A DNA stretch of 62,314 bases from Clostridiales bacterium (GCA_012519845.1 JAAYPK010000011.1:1-62314), one strand, 5' to 3'. Shown: positions 1 to 9,640, counted from the stretch's first letter. The notes: generated by a model from the letters alone, not told the origin. Made by a program: numbers and translations.

Positions 1-280
1 ATATTATTAGCTTCAAAGTATAGTGATGAAAAGGTTTTGTTAGATAATATTATTGAAAATGAATATTCTAATATATTACATGTATTACTTTCAAGTTATT
101 ATCCAACAAATTCTCTTCATTTTTATTTGCTAAATAAAAAATAGTTACATTTTTCATTAAAAAATGATTAATTTTTTCTTCAGTAATATGAGATGTTACA
201 TATAATATATTAGAATATTCATTTTCAATAATATTATCTAACAAAACCTTTTCATCACTATACTTTGAAGCTAATAATAT
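1..280. repeat. 78-bp perfect inverted repeat at the window edge
   Basis: Bases 1-78 are the exact reverse complement of 203-280, with a spacer of about 124 bp. One mismatch at 79/202 is followed by a further 5-base match (80-84 with 197-201). The right arm is ordinary DUF58 coding sequence, while the left arm supplies the stop codon of that ORF. A perfect foldback starting at base 1 is what a chimeric read or assembly end looks like, though a natural inverted duplication is not excluded. Confidence 0.9.
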
Positions 281-1183
281 ATATTTCAATATATAAACAG
301 TATCCTCTTCATTTGTTACTCTTTCTTTTATATAATTCTGTTTATTTACATCATACCAATAAATAAAATGCTCTCTATTTAATTTATTCAATAGTTTAGA
401 TACTGAAGCTACTATTTCTAACAGTCCATCAACAATATTTAATGATTCATCCTTTATATTAAGATCAAGTAAAATAATATCATCATTATCAATTGGCAAA
501 CTAAATTCCTTCACCATTAAATCCTGTTCTTTTAGACTCAGCTTCCAATGTATTTTTTGAATCTTATCCCCAGCCCTATACTCTCTTATATTAAATATTT
601 CAGAAGGATCATCTCCTGATTTTGTTGTTGAAAACTTATTACTATCACAGGCAATTTCATTTCTAGATAAATCATTAATTTCCTTTACTTCATAACTATT
701 AGGTAGAACAGTTATTATTTTTGAAGAATATATTTTTTTCCTTAATGAAAATAAACATAAATAATCATATATTTTTATTTTTTCCAATTTGATTTCTACA
801 CTACCAGCATGATTTGATTTAATATTACAAGCTATATTTACTTGATTTTTTCCATCTAATGTAACATCAATATATTTCTTATATTTATTTTCAGAAAATC
901 TATTGGTATATGAAATAAATAATTTACATCTCCCAACAGGAAGAAAGGATTTGTTTTTACCTATAATATTTAATGAGATAATTTCATCCTTTTTTACAAC
1001 AGTATTTCCTTCTTCAAAATAGAAGGTTATTCTTCTCCTTACGTGAATTAACATAATAAATAAAACAATAGGAAGAATTAATACCAAGGCTAGGAGTAAC
1101 ACTGGAAAATAATTTTTATATAAAATAATAAACAAAAAAGAAATAATAACTAAAAATAAGTATATTATTTTTGTTCTAACCAT
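68..1183 (-). CDS. DUF58 domain membrane protein, C-terminus doubtful
   Basis: This 371-residue protein has two membrane segments near the N-terminus (about residues 7-50), then a beta-rich region. The DUF58 signature lies near residues 195-235 (GDDPSEIFNIREYRAGD, then IHWKLS), followed by a VWA-like domain. DUF58 proteins are commonly paired with MoxR ATPases; their exact role in clostridia is not established. Its start overlaps the end of the moxR gene by 8 bases, so the two are translationally coupled. The last residues and the TAG stop at 68-70 lie in the inverted repeat at the window edge, so the true C-terminus is probably longer or different. The family call is firm and the 3' end is not. 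Confidence 0.85.
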   Translation of the reverse strand: MVRTKIIYLFLVIISFLFIILYKNYFPVLLLALVLILPIVLFIMLIHVRRRITFYFEEGNTVVKKDEIISLNIIGKNKSFLPVGRCKLFISYTNRFSENKYKKYIDVTLDGKNQVNIACNIKSNHAGSVEIKLEKIKIYDYLCLFSLRKKIYSSKIITVLPNSYEVKEINDLSRNEIACDSNKFSTTKSGDDPSEIFNIREYRAGDKIQKIHWKLSLKEQDLMVKEFSLPIDNDDIILLDLNIKDESLNIVDGLLEIVASVSKLLNKLNREHFIYWYDVNKQNYIKERVTNEEDTVYILKYILLASKYSDEKVLLDNIIENEYSNILYVTSHITEEKINHFLMKNVTIFYLANKNEENLLDNNLKVIHVIY

Positions 1184-2123
1184 TAATTATCTCCTTAATT
1201 GTAATGCTATTTTCAATATCTTTTAATAATTTTGGAATTGTAATATTATTTAATTTTGCCTTGGAGTTTAATAATATTCTATGAGAAACAACATCAATAA
1301 AAACATCTAATACATCTTCTGGGGTTACATAATCTCTATTACAAATAAATGCCCTTGCTTTAGCCATTTGTGTTAATGCTATTGTTCCCCTTGGGCTTAC
1401 TCCTAACGCAATTAATGAATTAGTTCTAGTTGCCACTACTAATTTTGCAATATATTCATAAATTTTTTCATGAATAAATATTCCTTCAACATGATTTTGC
1501 ATTTTTATTATATCTTCAGCACTTACAACTTGATTTACCTCTTCAAGAGGATTTCTTTTTTGCTTTCCTTTTAATATATCTATTTCACTTTTTATATCTG
1601 GGTATCCCATAGTTATTTTAATCATAAATCTATCAAGCTGAGATTCAGGTAACATTTGTGTTCCTACAGATCCTAAGGGATTTTGAGTAGCTATAACCAT
1701 AAAAGGCTTTGGTGCTTCCCTTGTAACTCCATCTACAGTAATTTTCCCTTCCTCCATAACTTCTAATAATGCCGACTGAGTTTTAGAAGATGTTCTATTT
1801 ACCTCATCTGCTAGAAGTAAATTGCACATAGCAGCTCCTTCTTTATATTCAAAGCTTCCAAGCTCTTTGTTATACATAGAAAAACCTGTTATATCTGTAG
1901 GCAGTACATCTGGAGTACATTGTAATCTATTGCATTTTAAAGACATAGCTTTAGAAAAAGCTAAAGCTAAAGTTGTCTTCCCAACCCCTGGTATATCCTC
2001 AATTAAAATATGTCCTTTCGCAAGCAAGGCTACAAGAACCTTCTCAATAATTTCATCCTTTCCTATAACAACCTTTTTTATTTCATTTAAAATGTTACTA
2101 GCCATAACACTGTATTCTATCAA
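1176..2123 (-). CDS. MoxR-family AAA+ ATPase
   Basis: The 315-residue protein has a Walker A (GVGKTTLA, about residue 46), a Walker B (LLADEVNR, about 105), a sensor region (IATQNPLG) and the C-terminal lid typical of MoxR ATPases. These are thought to act as chaperone-like partners of DUF58/VWA proteins, which fits the overlapping downstream gene. The start is a TTG at 2123 placed 8 bases after GGGGAG; the in-frame ATG at residue 7 has no comparable ribosome site. It belongs to a four-gene run (4195 down to 68) of mostly membrane-anchored proteins. Cytosolic; family assignment is secure and the substrate unknown. Confidence 0.92.
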   Translation of the reverse strand: MIEYSVMASNILNEIKKVVIGKDEIIEKVLVALLAKGHILIEDIPGVGKTTLALAFSKAMSLKCNRLQCTPDVLPTDITGFSMYNKELGSFEYKEGAAMCNLLLADEVNRTSSKTQSALLEVMEEGKITVDGVTREAPKPFMVIATQNPLGSVGTQMLPESQLDRFMIKITMGYPDIKSEIDILKGKQKRNPLEEVNQVVSAEDIIKMQNHVEGIFIHEKIYEYIAKLVVATRTNSLIALGVSPRGTIALTQMAKARAFICNRDYVTPEDVLDVFIDVVSHRILLNSKAKLNNITIPKLLKDIENSITIKEIING

Positions 2124-2142
2124 TATTTTCTCTCCCCTCTCA

Positions 2143-3204
2143 TTATCTTAAATCCATAACCTTAATTACATTATTTAAAGTACTAATGACCTTATCATCT
2201 ACTATTGTTACAAACTCTCCTTCATAATTATCCTTTTTTTCTGAATTAATGTTAGTTATTATATTTTTTTCTTTATCAATAATATAAATATTATTACTAT
2301 TAGAAATAACTAAGCTATCTTCCTTATAAGATGTGCTAAATTGCTTTTCATTCCACTTGTCACTTTCTTTATAACCATCACTTAAATCTCTATAATATAT
2401 TTTGGAAATAGTATCATCTTCTCCTTCTCCAACATAAAACACATTGTTATATGACCCTAATAACTTACCTTTTAATATCCCATTAGGTTTAAATTCACTT
2501 ATATTATTATTGCTCATATATGCTAAAGTACCATTTATCTTATCTTCATAAATAATTTCATCAGAAGCATTAATCACTTCATACTTTCCTAATTTATTAG
2601 TATTTAAATATAACTTATTAGTTTGCCCTGAAATATCTAAACGATTTATCCACTCATTAGTTCCATCATCTACTTTTAAATATATAATTGTATTAACGTT
2701 ATTCAATTTAATATCTGTTATCTTTTCTGATAAATTAAATAATGTATAAATATTATGATTATTATTTGCATCTAATGCCTCTTGTAAAAAGTTATTGTTA
2801 GGATTATATAATAAAATCTCAAATCCACTTTTATCTGTATGCAAAGTTCTTGAAATAATTAGTTTTTCTTCTGTATCATTCCACTTGAAAAAAGTGTCAC
2901 TATCTACAGTAATGCCTATTTTATATTCATTACCATTACTAATATTTAGAATATAAGCTTCACTATTCAATGCATAAAGCAAGTATTTTCCTTTATTAGA
3001 TACACTAATAATATTGCTACCTTCTGGTATTTTAACTTCTTGTTTTTCTTCTGTATCTATTTCTTCAGTAACATTTGTAAAATTAACCTCTAGTTCAGAA
3101 TCAACATAATGACTTTGAATGAAAAACAACATTATTGATTGAAGAGCAATTGAAATAATTACTGCAATAATTAGCATTAATAATACACCTTTTACTTTCT
3201 TCAT
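2143..3204 (-). CDS. membrane-anchored extracytoplasmic protein, probable beta-propeller
   Basis: I do not recognise a named family. The 353 residues begin with one hydrophobic segment (about 6-28), followed by an acidic linker (EEIDTEEKQEVKIPEGSN). The rest consists of repeating strand-rich units such as GKYLLYALN, EKLIISRTL and NNVFYVGEGEDD, which look like a six-bladed TolB/WD-type propeller. The predicted topology places the body outside the cell. It sits 2 bases from the phosphodiester glycosidase gene upstream and 20 bases from moxR downstream, so it is co-transcribed. AGGAGA lies 6 bases before the ATG. A scaffold or sensor role would be a guess. Confidence 0.6.
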   Translation of the reverse strand: MKKVKGVLLMLIIAVIISIALQSIMLFFIQSHYVDSELEVNFTNVTEEIDTEEKQEVKIPEGSNIISVSNKGKYLLYALNSEAYILNISNGNEYKIGITVDSDTFFKWNDTEEKLIISRTLHTDKSGFEILLYNPNNNFLQEALDANNNHNIYTLFNLSEKITDIKLNNVNTIIYLKVDDGTNEWINRLDISGQTNKLYLNTNKLGKYEVINASDEIIYEDKINGTLAYMSNNNISEFKPNGILKGKLLGSYNNVFYVGEGEDDTISKIYYRDLSDGYKESDKWNEKQFSTSYKEDSLVISNSNNIYIIDKEKNIITNINSEKKDNYEGEFVTIVDDKVISTLNNVIKVMDLR

Positions 3205-3205
3205 A

Positions 3206-4195
3206 TCAATTCTCCTGCTCCATTACATAAATAATATCTGGAATATATCTTTCACCAGTAACACAAGAAGGATTATTTATTATTTCTCCTTCATAATACA
3301 TAGCAGAAGATCCTCCCCCATCAAGACAAATTGCATTTATTGCTCCAAGTTTTATCATAATTTCTTGTACTTCGCTTAAATTTGCTCCAAGTTTTAATCC
3401 TTGTCTTCCATCAATTACAAGAAGAATTATACTTCCATCTGCTTTTTGACCTATTGCAGTTCTTGGATTGATGCCAAACAATGTTGTTTCTGAAATTGAA
3501 GGTTCTCCATTTACTATTAAGGTAGGAGAAAAAGAAATTGCTTCTTTTATGCCCATATTAATTAATTCATTAACAGAAGCAGATCCAACAAACATAATGC
3601 CATTTTCATCAATTCCAAAAGTTGAAGATACTTTATCATTGTTGTCTGAACTATTTGAATTTAAAACCTTTCCATTAGAAATTAAAATACCTAAAGGTTT
3701 TCCTCCGGTACCTCCTGAATTCCCATTTGGTGAAACATCACTATATCCGCCTCCATTAATAGCAGCTATGGCACCATATCTTTCTGCAATTACTGAAACA
3801 GTCTCTCCAACCTTACCTAATTTACTACTATATCCAACCTTAACTCTTTTGGGATCTTTAATTATTAAGGCAATTCCGTCAAATTTATTAGTATTTATAT
3901 TAATTCTTTCAATATCATTATTATTAGTTTCAACCTCTGCACTTCCCATAGTAAATGTTGCTTCCTCATTATTTAATTGTTCTTCCTCATTATTTAATAT
4001 TTCTTGAATTTCTTCATCACTAAAAAATAACTTTGCAATATATTGATGATTTCCAGTTGACATAGAAATACCAACTATCATATCTCTAACCTTATGAAAT
4101 GGTCCATAAAATAAATAAAAAGGAAATGTTATCCCCGTTATTATTATTTCTATAAGTAAAAATAATAATATCTTTTTCGTTAATTTGTTTTTCAA
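3206..4195 (-). CDS. membrane-anchored phosphodiester glycosidase (NAGPA-like) domain protein
   Basis: After one N-terminal membrane segment, a polar linker rich in E and N leads into a phosphodiester glycosidase domain (PF09992 type). It is recognised by AAINGGGYSD, GFLISNGKV-like and FGINPRTAIGQ segments and the C-terminal INAICLDGGGSSAMYYEGEI. Related domains act on phosphodiester-linked sugars or in exopolysaccharide metabolism, so an extracellular role on wall polymers is likely. Start choice is uncertain: I use the TTG at 4195 because GAGG lies 9 bases before it. In-frame starts at 4204, 4222 and 4240 are possible but have poorer ribosome sites. It heads the run ending in DUF58. Confidence 0.8.
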   Translation of the reverse strand: MKNKLTKKILLFLLIEIIITGITFPFYLFYGPFHKVRDMIVGISMSTGNHQYIAKLFFSDEEIQEILNNEEEQLNNEEATFTMGSAEVETNNNDIERININTNKFDGIALIIKDPKRVKVGYSSKLGKVGETVSVIAERYGAIAAINGGGYSDVSPNGNSGGTGGKPLGILISNGKVLNSNSSDNNDKVSSTFGIDENGIMFVGSASVNELINMGIKEAISFSPTLIVNGEPSISETTLFGINPRTAIGQKADGSIILLVIDGRQGLKLGANLSEVQEIMIKLGAINAICLDGGGSSAMYYEGEIINNPSCVTGERYIPDIIYVMEQEN

Positions 4196-4306
4196 ATAAA
4201 TCATCCTCAAATAAATACTCATTATTTTTATTCTTGTCAATATATATATTTTTATCCATAATATTCTTATAATTTAATATTACTATAATGTTACCGAAAT
4301 TAAAAT

Positions 4307-4343
4307 AAAAAGTTTAGGAACAATTCATATTCCTAAACTTTTT
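4307..4343 (-). terminator. intrinsic terminator of the ABC pair
   Basis: Inverted repeat AAAAAGTTTAGGAA / TTCCTAAACTTTTT with a 9-base loop directly after the stop of the ABC gene. It has T-runs on both strands, so it may also act in the other direction. Confidence 0.85.
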
Positions 4344-4345
4344 GA

Positions 4346-6055
4346 TTAAAATTGGCTATTATATAATTTTTCATAATATCCTTTTTTCTTTAATAGCTCT
4401 TCATGAGTACCTTGTTCAACTACATTTCCACTATCCATTACCAATATAATATCTGCATCTTTTATTGTTGATAACCTATGAGCAATAATAAAACTAGTTT
4501 TTCCTATCATTATCTTGTTAAAAGCTTTTTGAATATTAAGCTCTGTTCTAGTATCTATATTACTTGTAGCTTCATCTAATATTAATATTGGTGGATTAAC
4601 AAGCATAACTCTTGTAATTGTAAGTAATTGCTTTTGGCCAACTGATAGTTCATCACCATTTCCACTAATAACAGTATCATACCCTTTAGGTAATCTTCTA
4701 ATAAAGCTATGTGCTCCTGTTTCTTTTGCCGCTTTAATTATTTCTTCTAAGGTAGCATCTTTTTTCCCATAAGCTATATTTTTCGCTATTGTATCTGTAA
4801 ATAAAAATGTATCCTGCAGAACCATTCCAAAGTTTTTCCTTAAGCTGTCTCTTGATATATCCTTAATATTAATTCCATCAATATTAATAGAGCCACTATT
4901 TATTTCATAAAATCTCATTAACAAATTAACCATAGTTGTTTTTCCACAACCTGTTTTCCCAACAATTGCAACTTTGCTTCCCTTTGGAATTTTTAAATTA
5001 AAGTTTTTAATTAATTTTTTTTCTGGAATATATGAAAAACTAACATCTTTAAATTCTACCTCTCCTTGAACATTTTCTAAAGACAGTTTGTTATCATCTT
5101 CCTCTTCTTCCTGTAAATCTAATATTTCAAATATACGTTTTGAAGAAGCTGAAGCACTTTGTATTTGAGTATATACCCCTGATATTTCATTAAAAGGCTT
5201 TGTAAATAAGTTTGAGTATATTAAGAAACTTGAAATATCTCCTACTGTAATCTTCCCTAAAATCGAAATTAAGCTTCCTGATATTCCAACTATAGTATAA
5301 GCAATATTATTTACTAGTCTGGTAGAGGGATTGGCTAAAGATCCAAAAAATTGAGACTTTACTCCAGCTCTATATAAGTCATTATTAATATTTTTAAAAT
5401 TATTTATTGATATATTCTCATAACTAAAAGCTTTTACTGTTTTTTGTCCAGTAATTATTTCTTCAATATATCCATTTAATATTCCAACCTTTTCTGCCTG
5501 GACCTTAAAGTATTTCTGCGAACTTTTAGTAATAAATCTAGCTACAAAATATGTGATTGGTGCAGATAATAATACAATCAAGGTCATTACTTTGCTTATA
5601 TTTATCATAAATATAATTGATCCAATAATTGTAATAATCCCAGTCAAAGCTGTAGCAAGGCCCTGTATTAACCCATCAGTAATTGCATCTATATCATTAA
5701 CAAATCTGCTTATTGTGTCGCCATGAGGATTGTTATCGAAAAATCTAAGAGGCAATTTATTTATTTTTTTAAACATACTATTTCTTATATCTTCTGCAAC
5801 TTTATATGCAATTTTATTGGTAGCATATGTAAGTAACCATGAAAATACTGAATAAACTATGTAAACTACTGCTAAAATAATTATTAGTTTAATTATAATT
5901 GCAAAATTAACCTTGTTTTTCCCCATCATATAATCTATTGCTTTTCCAATTATAATTGGTCCAACTAAACTAGCAATAACTGACACTACTGCACTTAGTA
6001 TTGAAAGCATAAGCAGAGTTTTATTTTTACTTATATAATAAAATAATCTCTTCAT
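4346..6055 (-). CDS. ABC exporter half-transporter (consensus NBD)
   Basis: The 569-residue type IV ABC exporter subunit has six membrane helices (about 1-310) and a nucleotide-binding domain with Walker A GKTGCGKTT, signature LSVGQKQ, Walker B ILILDEAT (catalytic Glu present) and the switch His in IAHRLS. It lies 3 bases downstream of a second half-transporter whose catalytic position is Asp. That is the pattern of heterodimeric exporters such as BmrCD, LmrCD or TM287/288. The substrate, likely a drug or lipid, cannot be read from sequence. GAGGAGG precedes the ATG. Confidence 0.9.
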   Translation of the reverse strand: MKRLFYYISKNKTLLMLSILSAVVSVIASLVGPIIIGKAIDYMMGKNKVNFAIIIKLIIILAVVYIVYSVFSWLLTYATNKIAYKVAEDIRNSMFKKINKLPLRFFDNNPHGDTISRFVNDIDAITDGLIQGLATALTGIITIIGSIIFMINISKVMTLIVLLSAPITYFVARFITKSSQKYFKVQAEKVGILNGYIEEIITGQKTVKAFSYENISINNFKNINNDLYRAGVKSQFFGSLANPSTRLVNNIAYTIVGISGSLISILGKITVGDISSFLIYSNLFTKPFNEISGVYTQIQSASASSKRIFEILDLQEEEEDDNKLSLENVQGEVEFKDVSFSYIPEKKLIKNFNLKIPKGSKVAIVGKTGCGKTTMVNLLMRFYEINSGSINIDGINIKDISRDSLRKNFGMVLQDTFLFTDTIAKNIAYGKKDATLEEIIKAAKETGAHSFIRRLPKGYDTVISGNGDELSVGQKQLLTITRVMLVNPPILILDEATSNIDTRTELNIQKAFNKIMIGKTSFIIAHRLSTIKDADIILVMDSGNVVEQGTHEELLKKKGYYEKLYNSQF

Positions 6056-6058
6056 TTC

Positions 6059-7789
6059 TTATACCTCCTCTTTAGATACTTGTGATAAGCAAATTTCTTT
6101 ATATACCTTACTATTATTAATTAATTCTTTATGAGTACCTATTGCTTCAACTATTCCATCATCAAAAACCATAATTTTATCACATTCCATTAAAGAATTA
6201 GCTCTTTGAGAAACAATGAATACTGTTGTATCCTTGCTATTTTCCCTTATAGCCTTCCGAAGTTCCTTATCAGTTGCAAAATCTAAGGCACTTGAAGAGT
6301 CATCTAAGATTAATATTTCTGGTTTTTTCACTAAAGCTCTTGTTATTGCTAATCTTTGCTTTTGTCCTCCCGAAAAATTAGTTCCTCCTCTAGTTACCTT
6401 TGTATCAAATTTTTCTTCTAAATTTGAAATAAACTCATAGGCCTGCGCTATTTTTGATGCTTCTATAATTTCATCTAGTGATGCATCTTTATTACCAAAA
6501 GCTAAATTTTCTCTAATTGTTCCTGTAAATAATTCCAGCTTTTGAGGTACTATTCCTATAATTTCTCTTAATCTTTTTATAGAATAATCCTTAACATTAA
6601 CACCTTTTACAAGTACTTCTCCAGAAGTTACATCATAAAATCTACCAATTAAATTGATAAATGTTGTTTTACCTGAGCCAGTACCACCTATTATTCCTAT
6701 TGTTTCTCCTTTATTTACCTTTATATTAATATCTGAAAGTGCAGAATCCCCAGTGTTATTATAACTAAAATATACATTTTTAAATTCAACTATAACATCA
6801 CTTTCTATATTATCTTTGTATATTGGGTTTTCTTTTTCTACTATTGATGGTTCTGTTTCAAGTACTTCATTTATTCTAAGTGCAGATGCTTCAGCCTTTG
6901 TAAATAAAACAATTAAATTTGATACAACAGTCATAGCATATAAAATTTGTGTTACATAATTAATGAATGCTATTATTGTACCAGATGACATACTTCCCAT
7001 ATTAATATGTATTGCACCCATCCAAAGTAAAATTAGGATTGTAAAATTCATTACAAGTGAAGTAATTGGATTTAACAAAGATGATATTCTTACTATCCCT
7101 ATTCCTGAATTAGTTAAGTCATCATTATACTCATTAAAACTTACTTCCTCATACTTAGAAGAAGTAAAGGCTCTAATAACTCTTACTCCACCTAAGGTCT
7201 CCCTAAGCTTTAAAGCAAGAGAATCTAATTTTTTTTGATACTTTTTATACAATGGCGCTGTTTTAGAGATGAAAAAATATAAAATTAGTCCAAAAATTGG
7301 AGTTGTTCCTATCAAAACCAATGATAATTTAAAATCTAAAATCATAGCCATAATTATTGCACCTATAAAAATAAAAGGTGCTCTTACTACAAGCCTTATT
7401 AACATTGCTACTGCTAATTGAAGTTGATTTACATCATTTGTAATCCTATTTACTAAAGATGGTGTACCAAACTTATCTAGTTCAATGTATGAAAAGCTGG
7501 ATATTTTTTCAAATAATGCATTTCTTAGATTAGTTCCCACTCCTTGAGAAGCATAAGCTGCATATCTTTGACAAACCAAAGAACTTGAAAATCCTAAAAT
7601 GGTCATAATTATCATAATTATTCCCATTTTAATTATGTAACTTTTATCACCAGTTAATACTCCATTATTTATAACTAAAGCCATTATTGTAGGTAATATT
7701 AACTCTAATATTGCCTCAAATAACTTAAATAAAGGACCTACTATGCATTCCTTTTTGAAAGGCTTTAAAAACCTTATTAGTTTAAACAA
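6059..7789 (-). CDS. ABC exporter half-transporter (degenerate-site NBD)
   Basis: The 576 residues carry a six-helix exporter membrane domain and an NBD with Walker A GGTGSGKTT, signature FSGGQKQ and Walker B ILILDDSSSALD. The catalytic Glu is replaced by Asp and the switch His region reads VSQRAN instead of AHRLS. Such a degenerate site is standard in one half of heterodimeric exporters, so this is the partner of the next gene rather than a broken protein. It starts at a TTG 9 bases after AGGAGG. No regulator gene is adjacent. Substrate unknown. Confidence 0.9.
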   Translation of the reverse strand: MFKLIRFLKPFKKECIVGPLFKLFEAILELILPTIMALVINNGVLTGDKSYIIKMGIIMIIMTILGFSSSLVCQRYAAYASQGVGTNLRNALFEKISSFSYIELDKFGTPSLVNRITNDVNQLQLAVAMLIRLVVRAPFIFIGAIIMAMILDFKLSLVLIGTTPIFGLILYFFISKTAPLYKKYQKKLDSLALKLRETLGGVRVIRAFTSSKYEEVSFNEYNDDLTNSGIGIVRISSLLNPITSLVMNFTILILLWMGAIHINMGSMSSGTIIAFINYVTQILYAMTVVSNLIVLFTKAEASALRINEVLETEPSIVEKENPIYKDNIESDVIVEFKNVYFSYNNTGDSALSDINIKVNKGETIGIIGGTGSGKTTFINLIGRFYDVTSGEVLVKGVNVKDYSIKRLREIIGIVPQKLELFTGTIRENLAFGNKDASLDEIIEASKIAQAYEFISNLEEKFDTKVTRGGTNFSGGQKQRLAITRALVKKPEILILDDSSSALDFATDKELRKAIRENSKDTTVFIVSQRANSLMECDKIMVFDDGIVEAIGTHKELINNSKVYKEICLSQVSKEEV

Positions 7790-7829
7790 ATTTTATTACC
7801 TCCTATACATTATGACAATTCACTAAATA

Positions 7830-8702
7830 CTATCTTTTATTTGATGATATTATTTTTTCTATTGCTTTTGCAACTCCTGAATTATCATTAGTTTCTGTTA
7901 TATATTTAGCAATTTCTTTTATTTCTTTTATTGCATTGCCCATTGCATAGGTTTCTGTAAATTCTTTAAACATAGAATAATCATTATAGCTATCTCCCAT
8001 TACTGCTACTTCGTCCTTATTAAGGCCCATTTTCTTAATAACCTTTGTTAATATAATTCCTTTTTGAGCTTTTATATTATTAATTTCAATATTCCTTTCA
8101 AAACTCCCTGAAACAGCTATACCTTCAATATCCTTAAGTGCATTTTTAGCATATTTAGTTTTTTCTATAGTATCAAAAAATACTACAAATTTAGCTATCT
8201 CAATATTACTTTCTAAAAATTCTTCTACATTTGTAATATAGTTTAGCTCCTTAAAATGAGGATGATTATGAGCCTCTTTCAACGCCTTTTCAAAACTGAT
8301 ATTATTTGATGAATAACTCATTATTCTTAAAGCTGCTTGATTTAAAGCTTCTTCTTTACTTGTAGTACAATAAAGACCTTTATCAGTATATATTTCAATA
8401 TTAAATCCATGCTCCTTTAATACCTCTAAAATTTCCCTTGATTTTTCTTTACTTAAATAGATACTGTCAAGTATCTTTCCTTCTTCATCTCTATATTCTG
8501 CTCCATTCATTACAATACACTGACATTTTATATTATTTTCTTTTAATATAGGCAAAACATCTTCATATCTTCTTCCAGTAGCAATGGTAAATATTATGCT
8601 ATTTTCTTTTGCTTTATTAATTAACAGTAGATTTTCTTTAGTTATTCCATGATTAGAATCTAACAATGTTCCATCCATATCAGATGCTATTAATTTAATC
8701 AT
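7830..8702 (-). CDS. Cof-type HAD phosphatase
   Basis: This 290-residue HAD-superfamily hydrolase of the Cof/YidA type shows motif I SDMDGTLLDSN at the N-terminus, motif II near TIATGR, a C2-type cap in the middle, and motif III/IV KAQKGIILTKV and MGDSYNDYSMF near the C-terminus. These enzymes dephosphorylate sugar phosphates or flavin/pyridoxal phosphates; specificity is not predictable here. A strong AGGAGG site precedes the ATG. It stands alone between the ABC pair and the DapF-family gene. Confidence 0.88.
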   Translation of the reverse strand: MIKLIASDMDGTLLDSNHGITKENLLLINKAKENSIIFTIATGRRYEDVLPILKENNIKCQCIVMNGAEYRDEEGKILDSIYLSKEKSREILEVLKEHGFNIEIYTDKGLYCTTSKEEALNQAALRIMSYSSNNISFEKALKEAHNHPHFKELNYITNVEEFLESNIEIAKFVVFFDTIEKTKYAKNALKDIEGIAVSGSFERNIEINNIKAQKGIILTKVIKKMGLNKDEVAVMGDSYNDYSMFKEFTETYAMGNAIKEIKEIAKYITETNDNSGVAKAIEKIISSNKR

Positions 8703-8747
8703 ATGGTCTTCCTCCTAAGCACAATTTTATCTGTTCTTATGTATAAA

Positions 8748-8775
8748 ATACCATATTTAGCTCTAAATATGGTAT
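8748..8775 (-). terminator. hairpin between dapF-like and HAD genes
   Basis: ATACCATATTTAG and its complement CTAAATATGGTAT form a 13-bp stem with a 2-base loop directly after the dapF-like stop. The T-run is short on the minus strand and longer on the plus strand. Confidence 0.6.
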
Positions 8776-8779
8776 TTTT

Positions 8780-9640
8780 TTAACTTATTTTTAATAATTC
8801 ATTAGTAAATTCTTTTGAAAGTTTTATTTCACCAATATATATAACTTTACCTGTCATTAATATATTATAATCCTTTTGAATTTCAATCTGTAATATTCCA
8901 CCTGGCATATGAACATTTACTTTATTATTTACCATTCCCAATTTATATGCCACTGCAGCTGCTGCACAGCTGCTACTTCCAGATGCCAAAGTATATCCTG
9001 CCCCTCTTTCGAAAATTTCAATTTGAATATTATCTCTATCTATAACCTTTAACAATTGTGTATTTATTCTACTTGGAAAGTATTCTGCCACCTCAGAATA
9101 TTGCCCTATCTTACATGCAAGTTCTTTAGATATTTCTTTTAAAGGAATAACACAATGTGGGTTACCTATAGAAAGGCATGAAACTTTATATCCAACACTA
9201 TTAAAGAACATTTCTTCATTAATCACTTCTCTTCTAGGTCCTAAAACAGGAATTTCATCACTCCAAAAAGTAACCTTACCCATAGACACTTTAATTAAAT
9301 CTCCACTTTTACTTAAATAATTAATTTCAACATCTCCACCTAAAGTAGATAATGTAAATTTATCTTCTTTAATATATTTATTGTCCCATAAATATTTTGC
9401 AAATATTCTAACTCCATTACCGCTTTTTTCTGCCTCACTGCCATCAGGATTTAATATAATAACTTTAATTTTGTTATTATTAAATATTGGTCCAACTAAA
9501 ATTCCATCAGAGCCTACTCCAAAATTTCTATTACAAATTAGTTTAACTCTTTCTCTTGTAAGCTTTATATTATTTTTATTAGGATCAAAAACAATATAAT
9601 CATTTCCCAAACCATGATATTTCTTTAATTCTATTTTCAT
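8780..9640 (-). CDS. DapF-family epimerase/racemase with both catalytic Cys replaced by Ser
   Basis: The 286-residue protein has the complete diaminopimelate epimerase architecture: YHGLGNDYIVFD at the N-terminus, GVGSDGIL, NPDGSEAEKSGNGVR near residue 65-78, IGNPHCV, and ERGAGYTLASGSSSC near 212-225. Classical DapF uses a cysteine pair in the motifs xCGNG and ACGTG, but here these positions read SGNG (Ser73) and ASGS (Ser220). A protein with Ser at both positions may not be a normal two-base meso-DAP epimerase; it could be another amino-acid racemase or use a different mechanism. The start is the ATG at 9640, 8 bases after GGAG. It is divergent from an AraC regulator. Confidence 0.85.
   Translation of the reverse strand: MKIELKKYHGLGNDYIVFDPNKNNIKLTRERVKLICNRNFGVGSDGILVGPIFNNNKIKVIILNPDGSEAEKSGNGVRIFAKYLWDNKYIKEDKFTLSTLGGDVEINYLSKSGDLIKVSMGKVTFWSDEIPVLGPRREVINEEMFFNSVGYKVSCLSIGNPHCVIPLKEISKELACKIGQYSEVAEYFPSRINTQLLKVIDRDNIQIEIFERGAGYTLASGSSSCAAAAVAYKLGMVNNKVNVHMPGGILQIEIQKDYNILMTGKVIYIGEIKLSKEFTNELLKIS

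Noticed and set aside
3468..4007. Plus-strand ORF of 179 codons opposite the phosphodiester glycosidase
   Set aside because: Antisense shadow of a conserved gene without a ribosome site. The same holds for the other plus-strand ORFs opposite glmM, ilvD, ilvN, cimA and the ABC genes.
6059..7789. Loss-of-function in the ABC subunit because of Asp at the catalytic Glu
   Set aside because: One degenerate site is normal in heterodimeric exporters; the same pattern occurs in the 30903-33143 gene.
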